Source: Streptomyces sp. YS415 (lineage in GTDB: Bacteria > Actinomycetota > Actinomycetes > Streptomycetales > Streptomycetaceae). From it: a stretch of DNA of 64,000 nt. How positions within the stretch are numbered: the stretch's first letter is position 1; each line of letters opens with the position of its first letter. Positions 39,709 through 48,436 of the stretch are shown here, piece after piece. The notes beneath the pieces are model-generated. The model was not told the origin of the DNA and did no database searches. It saw only the letters and a program-made list of their open reading frames with translations. The stretch covers positions 124,001 through 188,000 of the forward strand of contig NZ_JAMJFL010000002.1 of assembly GCF_023544665.1 (NCBI RefSeq). Reading direction: 5' to 3'. A program made the translations under genes and the position numbers.

Positions 39709-40368
39709 TTAAGAGTTCAGATAGGTGAGTACCGCGAGAACGCGACGGTGATCCCCGTCACTCGGGGACAGCCCCAGCTTCAGGAAGATGTTGCTGACGT
39801 GCTTCTCCACGGCCCCGTCGCTCACCACCAGCTGCCGGGCGATGGCGGAGTTGGTCCGCCCCTCGGCCATCAGCCCCAGGACCTCCCGCTCCCGCGGGGT
39901 GAGCCCCGCGAGGACGTCCTGTTTCCGGCTGCGTCCGAGCAACTGAGCCACCACCTCAGGGTCGAGCGCCGTGCCCCCCTCGGCCACGCGCACCACCGCG
40001 TCCACGAACTCCCGCACGTCGGCGACCCGGTCCTTGAGCAGGTATCCGACCCCCCGGCTGGAACCGGCCAGCAGTTCGGTGGCGTAGCGCTCCTCCACAT
40101 ACTGTGACAGCACGAGCACACCGAGTCCCGGATGCGCCTTGCGCAGCTGCACGGCGGCCCGCACACCCTCGTCGGTGTGGGTCGGCGGCATCCGTACGTC
40201 CGCGACCACGACGTCCGGAAGCGTGCCCTGGGCGTCGAGCTCCGTGATGGTCTTGATCAGTGCTTCCCCGTCACCGACACCGGCGACGACCTCGTGCCCG
40301 CGGTCGGTCAGCAACCGGGTCAGGCCCTCTCTGAGCAGCACTGAATCCTCTGCGATGACCACCCGCAC
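39709..40368 (-). CDS. NarL/FixJ-type response regulator
   Basis: A 219-residue response regulator. The receiver domain begins RVVIAEDSVLL and has the phosphoacceptor aspartate in VVVADVRMPP. The C-terminal LuxR-type helix-turn-helix is LTPREREVLGLMAEGRTNSAIARQ and the following helix (quoted in part: VSDGAVEKHVSNIFLKL). The GTG at 40368 is preferred because GGAGG lies five bases upstream and gives the normal family start; GTG at 40380 is an alternative. It is the last gene of a kinase-kinase-regulator operon divergent from the second nuo cluster. Confidence 0.92.
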   Translation of the reverse strand: MRVVIAEDSVLLREGLTRLLTDRGHEVVAGVGDGEALIKTITELDAQGTLPDVVVADVRMPPTHTDEGVRAAVQLRKAHPGLGVLVLSQYVEERYATELLAGSSRGVGYLLKDRVADVREFVDAVVRVAEGGTALDPEVVAQLLGRSRKQDVLAGLTPREREVLGLMAEGRTNSAIARQLVVSDGAVEKHVSNIFLKLGLSPSDGDHRRVLAVLTYLNS

Positions 40369-40506
40369 CCTGTCCTCCACGACGTCCGGCCCCCCGAGCC
40401 TGTTGCGCGCCCGGCCGGCTGTCTCCGGCCCGGTCACGCGGTCCTCAGTATCGCGCGATCGGCCGGTCCTCACCGGGCCTGTGGATAACCCGGCCTGCCG
40501 TTTTCC

Positions 40507-40571
40507 GATTCGACGGCGATTCGACGGCGATCCGCGGCGATCCGCGGCGATCCGACGGCCGATCCGGCGGC
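40507..40571. repeat. Short tandem repeats upstream of the response regulator
   Basis: Six units of 10-12 bp of the form GATTCGACGGC / GATCCGCGGC lie head to tail between the first kinase gene and the regulator gene. TGTGGATAA, a DnaA-box match on the minus strand, lies just before at 40480-40488. The 289-bp gap between the two genes holds nothing else recognisable. Confidence 0.8.
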
Positions 40572-40657
40572 CGGTGGGGGTGAGTTCCGGCCGCGGGCCA
40601 CACACAGAGGCGTCCGTCCCCGGGGACCGGAGACGGACGTACCGAGCCTGTGCGGTG

Positions 40658-41995
40658 CTACACAGCCCGCCAGGGCAGCTCCGCCGTGATCCGGGTGGGC
40701 CCGCCCGCCGGCGAGTCCACGACCAGGATCCCGTCCACGGCGTCCAGACGTTCCGCGAGTCCGGCGAGACCCGACCCGGCGGAGGTGTCCGCGCCGCCCA
40801 CGCCGTTGTCGACGACCTGGAGCATCAGCCGGTTCTCCACCCGCCAGACGTCCACCCCCGCCCAGGTGGCCCGCGCGTGCTTGCTGATGTTCTGCAGCAG
40901 CTCCGAGACGGTGAAGTAGGCGATGCCCTCGATCGCCGGCACCGGCCGCGCGGGCAGATCGACCTGGACCTCGACCGGGACGGTGCAGCGGGAGGCGACC
41001 GAGGAGAGCGCGGCGTCCAGACCCCGGTCGGTCAGGACGGCCGGATGGATGCCGCGGGCCAGGTCGCGCAGTTCCTGGAGCGCCGTCTTCACCTCGCCGT
41101 GGGCCTCGTCCACCATGCGGGCCGCGGCCTGCGGGTCCTCCGCCAGCTTCTCCTTCGCCAGGCCCAGGTCCATGGCCAGCGCCACCAGCCGGGCCTGCGC
41201 GCCGTCGTGCAGATCGCGCTCGATGCGCCGCAGGTCCGCGGCGGCCGTGTCGACCACCACCCCGCGGTCCGACTCCAGCTCCACCACGCGCGTGGCCAGC
41301 CGCGTCGGCCCGAGCAGCCCGTGCACCATCAGCCGGTCCACCATCGTCAGCGCCCGCACGATCCAGGGCGTGGCCAGCGTGAAGAGGAGCCCCACCAGCG
41401 CCGTGACGGTGATCTCGAACGCGTTGTCGATGTAGATGCGGTGCGTCTCGTCGCCGTAGAGCTGGAGGCCGTCCTGGCCGCCGTACAGCGGGAAGAGCCA
41501 GAACCACAGGGGGTACGTCAGCAGGCTCCAGCCGATGACCCAGAAGTTCACCGCGACGACGAAGGAGAAGACCGCCCACGGCAGATGCAGCACCGCGTAC
41601 AGCAGCGAGCGCCAGGAGGCGCCGCTCTTCAGGACGGCGCCCATCCACGCCAGGAAGCCCTGCTTGCGCATCCGCAGCGGCTCCGGGTCCGCGACCTCCA
41701 GGTCGAGCAGCCCACGCGCGCGGGCTCGCTCCATCGCCCCGAACCCCCGGCAGCCCGCCAGGCCCGCCGCCAGCACCGGGATCCCCAGGAACGTCACCAG
41801 CAGGCCCGCCCCGAGCGACACCATGGTGACCGCGTAGGTGAAGAGCAGGATGCTGATCGGCAGGCTCAGCAGGACATAACCGAGCTCGCGCCAGTGCCGC
41901 GCCTCGAACGGTGCCCGCAGGCCGGCGGGCAGCCGGTGCGCGCGCTCGCTCTCGGGGAAACCGAGCCCGTAACCCTGTCCGTACTCCGTGGCCAT
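40658..41995 (-). CDS. Sensor histidine kinase (first of a paralogous pair)
   Basis: A 445-residue kinase of the NarX/DesK (HisKA_3) type. The N-terminal half has four or more hydrophobic segments with a DUF-type sensor domain shared with its neighbour. The phosphorylated histidine is in IERDLHDGAQARLVALAMDL (about residue 240). The ATPase domain has FTVSELLQNISKHA (N box) and VVDNGVGGAD plus GSGLAGLAERL (G boxes). The start at 41995 was chosen because upstream residues are unlike the paralogue. It is about 112 bp downstream of the second kinase gene. Confidence 0.92.
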   Translation of the reverse strand: MATEYGQGYGLGFPESERAHRLPAGLRAPFEARHWRELGYVLLSLPISILLFTYAVTMVSLGAGLLVTFLGIPVLAAGLAGCRGFGAMERARARGLLDLEVADPEPLRMRKQGFLAWMGAVLKSGASWRSLLYAVLHLPWAVFSFVVAVNFWVIGWSLLTYPLWFWLFPLYGGQDGLQLYGDETHRIYIDNAFEITVTALVGLLFTLATPWIVRALTMVDRLMVHGLLGPTRLATRVVELESDRGVVVDTAAADLRRIERDLHDGAQARLVALAMDLGLAKEKLAEDPQAAARMVDEAHGEVKTALQELRDLARGIHPAVLTDRGLDAALSSVASRCTVPVEVQVDLPARPVPAIEGIAYFTVSELLQNISKHARATWAGVDVWRVENRLMLQVVDNGVGGADTSAGSGLAGLAERLDAVDGILVVDSPAGGPTRITAELPWRAV

Positions 41996-42107
41996 CGGCG
42001 TCGTCCGTTTCTGCTCGTGCGGCTGTGTCTTCGCGATACCTCCACCCTCCTGGGGCGCAGGTCGGCGGGCCATGGAGTCCGTCGGCGTCTTGGGCGGGGG
42101 GTTTTCC

Positions 42108-43316
42108 CTACCCCTGCTCCGGCACCCGGTCGCGCCACGGCAGCTCGGCGGTAACCGTGGTGGGCCCGCCCTGCGGGGAGTCGATGACGAACAGCCCGTC
42201 CACGGCGCCCAGCCGGTCGGCGAGCCCGCGCATCCCCGTACCGCCGTCCAGCCGCGCACCCCCGCGCCCGTCGTCCCACACCTGGAGCAGCAGCCGGTCG
42301 TTGGCCCGCCACACCTCCACCGAGGCGCTCCGGGCCGCGCTGTGCTTGCTGATGTTCTGCAGCAGCTCCGAGACGGTGAAGTAGGCGATGCCCTCGATGG
42401 CCGCGGCCGGACGCCCGTCCAGATCGACCGTCACCTTCACCGGCACCGTGCACCGCGAGGCCACCGACGACAGCGCCGCGTCCAGGCCCCGGTCGGTCAG
42501 CACCGCCGGATGGATCCCGCGCGCGAGGTCCCGCAGCTCCTGAAGGGCCAGCTTCACCTCGCCGTGCGCCTCCGTGATCATCGAGGCGGCGTAGTCCGGG
42601 TCCTCCATCAGCTTCTCCTTGGCCAGACCCAGCCCCATCGCCAGATTGACCAGCCGGGCCTGCGCGCCGTCGTGCAGATCCCGCTCGATGCGCCGCAGAT
42701 CGGCGGCGGCCGTGTCGACCACCACCCCCCGGTCGGACTCCAGCTCGGCGATCCGGCGCTCCAGCTCGTCCGAGGGCGACAACAGCCCCCGCACCATCGC
42801 CCGGTCCGCGTTCGCCAGACCCCGCGCGATGAACGGCAGCACAGGCCACAGCACGAACAGCGAGGCCAGCGTGATGGTGAAGGTGAGCACACCCCAGGGC
42901 AGCCGGATGAAGTCGTACAGCACCGTCCGCCAGCCCACCGGGTCCTTCAGCATCAGCCACAGCTGCGCGAAGAAGCCGTTCCGGCTGCCGCGCAGCCTGA
43001 GCGGGCTCGGCTCGTCCACCCGCACCCCGAGCAGCGCACGGGCCCGCGCCCGCTCCAGCTTGCCCAGCTGCCGCGCACCCATCAGCCCCGCCGCCAGCAG
43101 CGGGAAGCCCACCACGGTGACCGTCAGCCCGGCCCCGGTGAACAGCATCGTCACGACATAGACGAAGCCGAACAACGACATCGGGAGATTCGCCAGCAGA
43201 TGCGCGATCTCTTTCCAGGTGTGCCGGTCGTAGGCGAAACGGGCCGGCGGCAGCCGGTCGCCGTCGCCGGGTTCGGCACTGCGGGCGCGGTCGGAGGACG
43301 GGTGGCGTTCGGTCAT
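42108..43316 (-). CDS. Sensor histidine kinase (second of a paralogous pair)
   Basis: A 402-residue HisKA_3 kinase clearly paralogous to the adjacent gene. The segment from ELESDRGVVVDTAAADLRR through the histidine motif LHDGAQARL is nearly identical in the two. The N-terminal membrane region with about four helices is more divergent, and the region between the helices is shorter. The ATP-binding part has LLQNISKHS and DDGRGGARLDGGTGMRGLADR. Being first in the operon, it is transcribed divergently from nuoA of the second cluster through a shared 203-bp region. Confidence 0.92.
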   Translation of the reverse strand: MTERHPSSDRARSAEPGDGDRLPPARFAYDRHTWKEIAHLLANLPMSLFGFVYVVTMLFTGAGLTVTVVGFPLLAAGLMGARQLGKLERARARALLGVRVDEPSPLRLRGSRNGFFAQLWLMLKDPVGWRTVLYDFIRLPWGVLTFTITLASLFVLWPVLPFIARGLANADRAMVRGLLSPSDELERRIAELESDRGVVVDTAAADLRRIERDLHDGAQARLVNLAMGLGLAKEKLMEDPDYAASMITEAHGEVKLALQELRDLARGIHPAVLTDRGLDAALSSVASRCTVPVKVTVDLDGRPAAAIEGIAYFTVSELLQNISKHSAARSASVEVWRANDRLLLQVWDDGRGGARLDGGTGMRGLADRLGAVDGLFVIDSPQGGPTTVTAELPWRDRVPEQG

Positions 43317-43418
43317 ATGGGCTAGCGTGCCGGTCGAGCGGCACTCGCGCCATGAGGCGGACCGCCGCCCTCCCCGGGGGAAAACCCCACCTGCGCCCCC
43401 GAAGCCGTGACAGGCTGC

Positions 43419-43446
43419 TTACGCTCGCTTTAGCAGGGCCTAGACT
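43419..43446 (+). promoter_or_regulatory. Candidate promoter of the second nuo cluster, with direct repeats downstream
   Basis: TTACGC and TAGACT are separated by 16 bp. Twelve bases after the -10 box, two perfect 12-bp direct repeats (AGATCGTCGAAC at 43458-43469 and 43471-43482) lie in the transcribed leader before nuoA. Their 13-bp period is close to one and a quarter helical turns. They may bind a regulator. Confidence 0.45.
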
Positions 43447-43519
43447 CCCGTGCGTAAAGATCGTCGAACTAGATCGTCGAACGGCTGTGTTCACTGAGGC
43501 CAGGGAGCGAGGGACGGAC

Positions 43520-43939
43520 GTGCCGGAATCGACCGTCGTCGTCGCGGCGGACAAGGGTGTCGTCGTCTCGGCGGAGTACTTCCAGTCCTACTCGGTCGTC
43601 GGACTGCTCGCCCTGGTCGGCGTGCTGTTCGTCGCGGTCGCCTTCGGCGCCGGGCGCCTGCTGCGGCCCGTGGTGCCGACGCCCGAGAAACTGCTGACGT
43701 ACGAATGCGGCGTCGACCCCGTCGGCGAGGGCTGGGCCCACACCCAGGTCCGCTATTACGTCTATGCCTTCCTGTACGTGATCTTCGCTGTCGACTCGAT
43801 CTTCCTGTTCCCCTGGGCGACGGTCTTCGCCGCCCCCGGCTACGGCGCCACCACTTTGGTCGAGATGTTCATCTTCCTCGGCTTCCTGACCGTGGGTCTG
43901 CTGTACGCATACAAGAAGGGCGTCCTGACATGGACGTGA
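43520..43939 (+). CDS. nuoA: NuoA-type subunit of the second complex I cluster
   Basis: A 139-residue three-helix subunit. [30 protein letters not shown] carries the loop cysteine typical of NuoA/ND3 (quoted in two parts: [13 protein letters not shown] and [12 protein letters not shown]). The GTG at 43520 gives the family length; earlier in-frame starts would add unconserved sequence. It is the first gene of the second cluster and overlaps nuoB by ten bases. Confidence 0.92.
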   Translation: MPESTVVVAADKGVVVSAEYFQSYSVVGLLALVGVLFVAVAFGAGRLLRPVVPTPEKLLTYECGVDPVGEGWAHTQVRYYVYAFLYVIFAVDSIFLFPWATVFAAPGYGATTLVEMFIFLGFLTVGLLYAYKKGVLTWT

Positions 43940-44616
43940 CTCCCTCTTCTTCTTCCGAGCCCGTGCTGCTGCCGGAGCCCAAGCGGCTCGGCGCGCTCGC
44001 CCGGCTCGCGCCCGAGCCGATGAAGGTGGTCCTGAACTGGGGCCGCCGCTACTCGCTCTGGGTCTTCAACTTCGGTCTCGCCTGCTGCGCGATCGAGTTC
44101 ATCGCGGCGTCGATGGCCCGCCACGACTTCATCCGCCTCGGCGTGATCCCCTTTGCCCCGGGCCCGCGCCAGGCCGACCTGATGGTCGTCTCCGGCACGG
44201 TCACCGACAAGATGGCTCCCGCGGTGAAGCGCCTGTACGAGCAGATGCCCGAGCCGAAGTACGTCATCTCCTTCGGCGCGTGCAGCAACTGCGGCGGCCC
44301 GTACTGGGACTCGTACGCGGTGACCAAGGGCGTCGACCAGATCATCCCGGTGGACGTCTACGTACCCGGCTGCCCGCCCCGCCCCGAGGCACTGCTCCAG
44401 GGCATCCTGAAACTCCAGGAGAAGATCGCCCGGGAGTCGCTGGGGGAGCGGTACGGGGTGGCACGTCCTTCGGCGGCGGCTTTGCAGAGCGGGCTGGTGA
44501 AGGGGCCGGAGTCGGGGGGCGCCGGGTCGGGGTCGGCGTCTGAATCTCGTCCGGCGCCGGGGTCTGGTCCGGGGTCGGGGCCCGGTTCGGCTTCGGACGC
44601 GGGGGAGGAGAGATGA
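43930..44616 (+). CDS. nuoB: NuoB-type subunit of the second complex I cluster
   Basis: A 228-residue N2-cluster subunit. All four ligands are present: C52 and C53 (LACCAIEF), C118 ([10 protein letters not shown]) and C148 (PGCPPRPE). This means the electron path to the quinone site is intact at this point. Residues 175-228 are a Gly/Ser/Pro-rich tail absent from the NuoB of the first operon. ATG start inside the nuoA 3' end; stop overlaps the nuoC ATG. Confidence 0.95.
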   Translation: MDVTPSSSSEPVLLPEPKRLGALARLAPEPMKVVLNWGRRYSLWVFNFGLACCAIEFIAASMARHDFIRLGVIPFAPGPRQADLMVVSGTVTDKMAPAVKRLYEQMPEPKYVISFGACSNCGGPYWDSYAVTKGVDQIIPVDVYVPGCPPRPEALLQGILKLQEKIARESLGERYGVARPSAAALQSGLVKGPESGGAGSGSASESRPAPGSGPGSGPGSASDAGEER

Positions 44617-45923
44617 GCACGGTCGGCTGGCTGCCAGCCCCCGTCGAGGAACTCTTCGGCGTGGAGGCCACCGCCGAGGAGTCCTACGAGGTCCTGACCG
44701 TCGACGTCCCGTCGGCGTCCTGGACCTCCGCGCTTCGTACGGCACGTGACGAGTTGGGCTGCACCTTCTTCGACTGGCTGAGCGCGGTCGACGAACCCGG
44801 CACGGGATTCCGGGTCGCCGCCCATGTGGCCGCCCTGGCCCCGGTACGCCGGTTGCTCGTGCGCACGACGGTGCCGCACGAGGCTCCGGCACTGGAGTCC
44901 GCGATCACGGTCTACGCGGGCGCGGCCTGGCACGAACGCGAGACGCACGAGATGTTCGGCGTCACCTTCGAAGGCCACCCCGCGCTGGACCACCTCCTCC
45001 TGCCGGAGACCTTCGAGGGCCACCCCCTGCGCAAGGACTTCGTCCTGGCCGCCCGCGTCGCCAAGGCCTGGCCCGGGGCGAAGGAACCCGGCGAGTCCGA
45101 ACACGGCGGCCCCAAGCGCCGCCAGATGCTTCCGCCCGGCGTCCCCGACCCGAACGAGTGGGGCCCGCTCAAGGGCCAGCTCCCGCCTGCCCCGGCCCGC
45201 CCCGCGCGGGGTGCGGGCCGCGCGGCGGGCGAACGTCCGGCCCGAGCGGCGGGTGCGGGTGCGGCGGGTGCGGGTGCGGCTGCAGCCGCGGGAGACCGTC
45301 CCGTACGCCGTGCCCGGTCGGCCTCGGAAGGCTCGGCGAGCCAGGCCGCGGCGGCCGGTGCGGCGGCGCCTCCGGCGGAGGACGCCCCCGCGGCGACCCC
45401 ACCGCGCCGGGCGCGCAGCGCGAGCGAGGGCTCCGCGAGCCAGCAGGCGGGTACGGAGGCGGCAACCCCGGCCGCCGGGACCCCCACCCCCCGCCGCTCC
45501 CGCAGCGTGAACGAGGGCTCCGCCTCCCAGCGCCCCCAGCCCCCGGCGACCGAGGGCACGCCGACCGCACCGCCCACGACCCCCCGCAGCGCGGACGCCC
45601 CCTGGCACCACGCCCGCCCGGCCTTCGAGGAACCGCCCCAGGAGCCCTCAGCCCCGAAGAGCGAGCCGACGCCCGCTCCCGAGGCGACCCCGGCGGCCCC
45701 CGCCCCTGAGGCGACCCCGGCGGCACCCGAGGACGCCCGCGAGGACACCCCCGCACCCCGAGAACCCGCCCCGGAAGCCGCACCCAAGGACACGGCCGAG
45801 GAAGGCACCGGCGCCCCCACCGGCGACTCCACACCTGACCCCACCGACGATCACCCCGACACCCCTGCCACCGCTCCCGCCCCCGCCGAAGACCCCAAGA
45901 ACCCCTCAGGAGGCCCGCAGTGA
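44613..45923 (+). CDS. nuoC: NuoC-type subunit with a long low-complexity repeat tail
   Basis: A 436-residue protein. Residues 1-185 are an ordinary NuoC domain, with [20 protein letters not shown] and LRKDF. The remaining 250 residues are Ala/Pro/Glu-rich and contain three copies of a 13-residue motif: [13 protein letters not shown] at 232-244 and 265-277, and [13 protein letters not shown] at 294-306. Later parts read [10 protein letters not shown]. Such a basic-serine repeat suggests a docking or phosphorylation segment, but its function is unknown. There is no NuoD domain fused to it. Confidence 0.9.
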   Translation: MSTVGWLPAPVEELFGVEATAEESYEVLTVDVPSASWTSALRTARDELGCTFFDWLSAVDEPGTGFRVAAHVAALAPVRRLLVRTTVPHEAPALESAITVYAGAAWHERETHEMFGVTFEGHPALDHLLLPETFEGHPLRKDFVLAARVAKAWPGAKEPGESEHGGPKRRQMLPPGVPDPNEWGPLKGQLPPAPARPARGAGRAAGERPARAAGAGAAGAGAAAAAGDRPVRRARSASEGSASQAAAAGAAAPPAEDAPAATPPRRARSASEGSASQQAGTEAATPAAGTPTPRRSRSVNEGSASQRPQPPATEGTPTAPPTTPRSADAPWHHARPAFEEPPQEPSAPKSEPTPAPEATPAAPAPEATPAAPEDAREDTPAPREPAPEAAPKDTAEEGTGAPTGDSTPDPTDDHPDTPATAPAPAEDPKNPSGGPQ

Positions 45924-46888
45924 ACGACGCGCTCGACGTCACCCTGCGACTCCTCGTCGTCTTCGTCGTCTTCCTCACCTTCCCCCTGCTCGTCGGCCAG
46001 ACCGAGCACAAGGTGATGGCCCACATGCAGGGCCGCCTCGGCCCCATGTACGCCGGCGGCTTCCACGGCTGGGCCCAGCTCGTCGCCGACGGAGTGAAGT
46101 TCGCGCAGAAGGAGGACGTGGTCCCGGCCGGCGCGGACCGCCGCATCTTCCAGCTCGCCCCCGCCGTAGCCCTTCTGCCGTACCTCCTCGTCCTGCTCGC
46201 CATCCCGATCGGCCCCGGGGAAGGCGCCGTCGGTGAGGTCATCGACGCGGGCGTCTTCTTCGTCCTGGCCGTGATGGGCGTCGGTGTCCTCGGCGCGCTG
46301 ATGGCCGGCTGGGCCTCCGCCAACAAGTTCTCCCTGCTAGGCGGCCTGCGCACCGCCGCCCAGCTCCTCGCCTACGAACTGCCGATGCTCCTCGCCGCCG
46401 CCTCCGTCGCGATGGCGGCCGGCACGGTCTCCCTGCCCGGCATCCTCGACGCCTTCGAGTGGTGGTGGCTGCCCTGGCAGATCGTCGGCGCGATCGTCTT
46501 CTTCGTCGCGGGCCTCGCCGAACTCCAGCGCCCGCCCTTCGACATGCCCGTCGCCGACTCCGAGATCATCTTCGGCGCGTACACCGAGTACACGGGCCTG
46601 CGCTTCGCCCTGTTCCTGCTCGCCGAGTACGCCGGAATCGTCGTCCTGTGCGGCCTGACCACCGTGCTCTTCCTGGGCGGCTGGCACGGCCCCTGGGGCG
46701 CGGACGGGCTCGGCTGGGTCTGGACCCTGCTGAAGACCGCCCTCCTCGCCTTCGTCGTGATCTGGCTGCGCGTCACCTATCCGCGGCTGCGCGAGGACCA
46801 GCTCCAGAAGCTCTCCTGGACCCTCCTCGTCCCCCTCGCCCTCGCCCAGATCGCCCTCACCGGCGTCGTCAAGGTGGTGATCGAGTAA
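45920..46888 (+). CDS. nuoH: NuoH-type subunit of the second complex I cluster
   Basis: A 322-residue membrane subunit. [19 protein letters not shown] replaces the IGPNR motif of the first NuoH, and [18 protein letters not shown] matches the quinone-site loop. Eight to nine helices are present, and it lacks the C-terminal tail of the first NuoH. This motif divergence suggests a specialised quinone-module interface. ATG overlaps the nuoC stop; the stop shares one base with the nuoI ATG. Confidence 0.93.
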   Translation: MNDALDVTLRLLVVFVVFLTFPLLVGQTEHKVMAHMQGRLGPMYAGGFHGWAQLVADGVKFAQKEDVVPAGADRRIFQLAPAVALLPYLLVLLAIPIGPGEGAVGEVIDAGVFFVLAVMGVGVLGALMAGWASANKFSLLGGLRTAAQLLAYELPMLLAAASVAMAAGTVSLPGILDAFEWWWLPWQIVGAIVFFVAGLAELQRPPFDMPVADSEIIFGAYTEYTGLRFALFLLAEYAGIVVLCGLTTVLFLGGWHGPWGADGLGWVWTLLKTALLAFVVIWLRVTYPRLREDQLQKLSWTLLVPLALAQIALTGVVKVVIE

Positions 46889-47439
46889 TGGCCCCCATCC
46901 CCGGCTCCGGCCTCGCCAAGGGCCTGGCCGTCACCCTCCGCACGATGACGAAGAAGTCCGTCACCGCGCAGTACCCGGACCACCAGCCCCACCTCCCGCC
47001 CCGCACCCGTGGCGTGATCGGCCTGTTCGAGGAGAACTGCACGGTCTGCATGCTCTGCGCCCGTGAGTGCCCCGACTGGTGCATCTACATCGACTCCCAC
47101 AAGGAGACGGTCCCGGCGGCGGCCCCGGGCGGCCGTGAACGCAGCCGCAACGTCCTCGACCGCTTCGCCATCGACTTCTCCCTGTGCATGTACTGCGGTA
47201 TCTGCATCGAGGTCTGTCCTTTCGACGCCCTGTTCTGGTCCCCGGAGTTCGAGTACGCCGAGACCGACATCCGCGACCTCACCCACGAGCGCGACAAGCT
47301 CCGCGAGTGGATGTGGACCGTGCCGGCCCCGCCCGCCCTCGACCCCGGCGCGGAGGAGCCCAAGGAGATCGCCGCGGCCCGCAAGACCGCGGAGAAGCTC
47401 GCCGCCGCCCAAACCCAGCCCGAGGAGGGACAGCCGTGA
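46888..47439 (+). CDS. nuoI: NuoI-type two-cluster ferredoxin subunit of the second cluster
   Basis: A 183-residue protein with two complete cluster motifs: C51, C54, C57, C61 ([11 protein letters not shown]) and C100, C103, C106, C110 ([11 protein letters not shown]). In complex I relatives that lack NuoE, F and G, this subunit is the entry point for electrons from ferredoxin. A Lys/Ala/Glu-rich tail follows residue 140. The start shares a base with the nuoH TAA. Confidence 0.94.
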   Translation: MAPIPGSGLAKGLAVTLRTMTKKSVTAQYPDHQPHLPPRTRGVIGLFEENCTVCMLCARECPDWCIYIDSHKETVPAAAPGGRERSRNVLDRFAIDFSLCMYCGICIEVCPFDALFWSPEFEYAETDIRDLTHERDKLREWMWTVPAPPALDPGAEEPKEIAAARKTAEKLAAAQTQPEEGQP

Positions 47440-48056
47440 TGCTCGCCGCCGACACGCACGGCTTCCTCTCCCCGACCGGCGTGGAGATCGCCTTCCTCCT
47501 CGTCGGCCTGGTCACCTTCGGCGCGGCCCTGGTCACCGTCACCACCCGGCAACTGGTGCACGCCGCCCTCTGGCTCGTGGTCGCCCTCGGCGGCCTCGCC
47601 GTCGAGTACCTCCTGCTCACCGCCGAGTTCATCGCCTGGGTGCAGGTCCTCATCTACGTCGGTTCCGTGGTCGTCCTCCTGCTGTTCGGTCTGATGCTCA
47701 CCCGCGCCCCCATCGGCCGTTCCCCGGACGCCGACTCCGGCAACCGCTGGGTGGCCCTGGGCGTGGCGCTCACCGCCGCGGTCGCCCTGATCTGGGTGGT
47801 CGTCGACGCCTTCCGCACCACCTGGATCGATCTCGACGGCGCCCCCGCCGGCTCCACCGAGGTCACCGGCAAGGCCCTCTTCCAGAACTGGGTCCTCCCC
47901 TTCGAGGCCCTCTCCGTCCTCCTCCTCGCCGCCCTGGTCGGCGCGATCGTCCTGTCCCGCAAGGCGAAGGTCGACGCCACGCCCGCGGCCGACGGCGGCG
48001 CCGCCGGACCGGACGGTGGGGGAGCCGCCCAGGCCGACCAGGAAGGCGCCCGCTGA
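47439..48056 (+). CDS. nuoJ: NuoJ-type subunit of the second complex I cluster
   Basis: A 205-residue protein with five hydrophobic helices, including [20 protein letters not shown], the NuoJ helix 3 region. A hydrophilic Gly/Ala-rich tail follows. GTG at 47436 and ATG at 47439 are consecutive in-frame starts, either of which could be used; GGAGGG lies 8-10 bases upstream. The stop shares one base with the nuoK ATG. Confidence 0.9.
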   Translation: MLAADTHGFLSPTGVEIAFLLVGLVTFGAALVTVTTRQLVHAALWLVVALGGLAVEYLLLTAEFIAWVQVLIYVGSVVVLLLFGLMLTRAPIGRSPDADSGNRWVALGVALTAAVALIWVVVDAFRTTWIDLDGAPAGSTEVTGKALFQNWVLPFEALSVLLLAALVGAIVLSRKAKVDATPAADGGAAGPDGGGAAQADQEGAR

Positions 48057-48436
48057 TGCACCTCGCCTATCCCGCCGTGCTCTCCGCCCTCCTGTTCTGC
48101 ACCGGCTTGTACGGCGTGCTGGCCCGCCGCAACGCGATCCTGGTCCTGATGTCCGTCGAGCTGATGCTCAACGCCGTCAACCTCAACCTGGTCGCCTTCG
48201 ACGTCTGGCTCAGCCGGGCCGCCGAGGAGACCCTGCACTCCGGCCAGGCGCTGACCCTGTTCACCATCGCCATCGCCGCCGCCGAGATCGGCATCGGGCT
48301 GGCGATCGTCCTCGCCGTGCACCGCAACCGCGGCACCGCGGACATCGACAAGCTCCGCGACACCGCCGAGGGCCACGAGAGCGAAGCCCCGGACGTCAAG
48401 GCCCCCGTCGAGGAGAAGGCTGAGGCCACCGCGTGA
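48056..48436 (+). CDS. nuoK: NuoK-type subunit of the second complex I cluster
   Basis: A 126-residue, three-helix subunit with the two conserved glutamates in [17 protein letters not shown] and [14 protein letters not shown]. The last 27 residues form a charged tail rich in Glu and Lys that the first NuoK lacks. The start shares a base with the nuoJ stop, and the stop overlaps the nuoL GTG. Confidence 0.94.
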   Translation: MHLAYPAVLSALLFCTGLYGVLARRNAILVLMSVELMLNAVNLNLVAFDVWLSRAAEETLHSGQALTLFTIAIAAAEIGIGLAIVLAVHRNRGTADIDKLRDTAEGHESEAPDVKAPVEEKAEATA

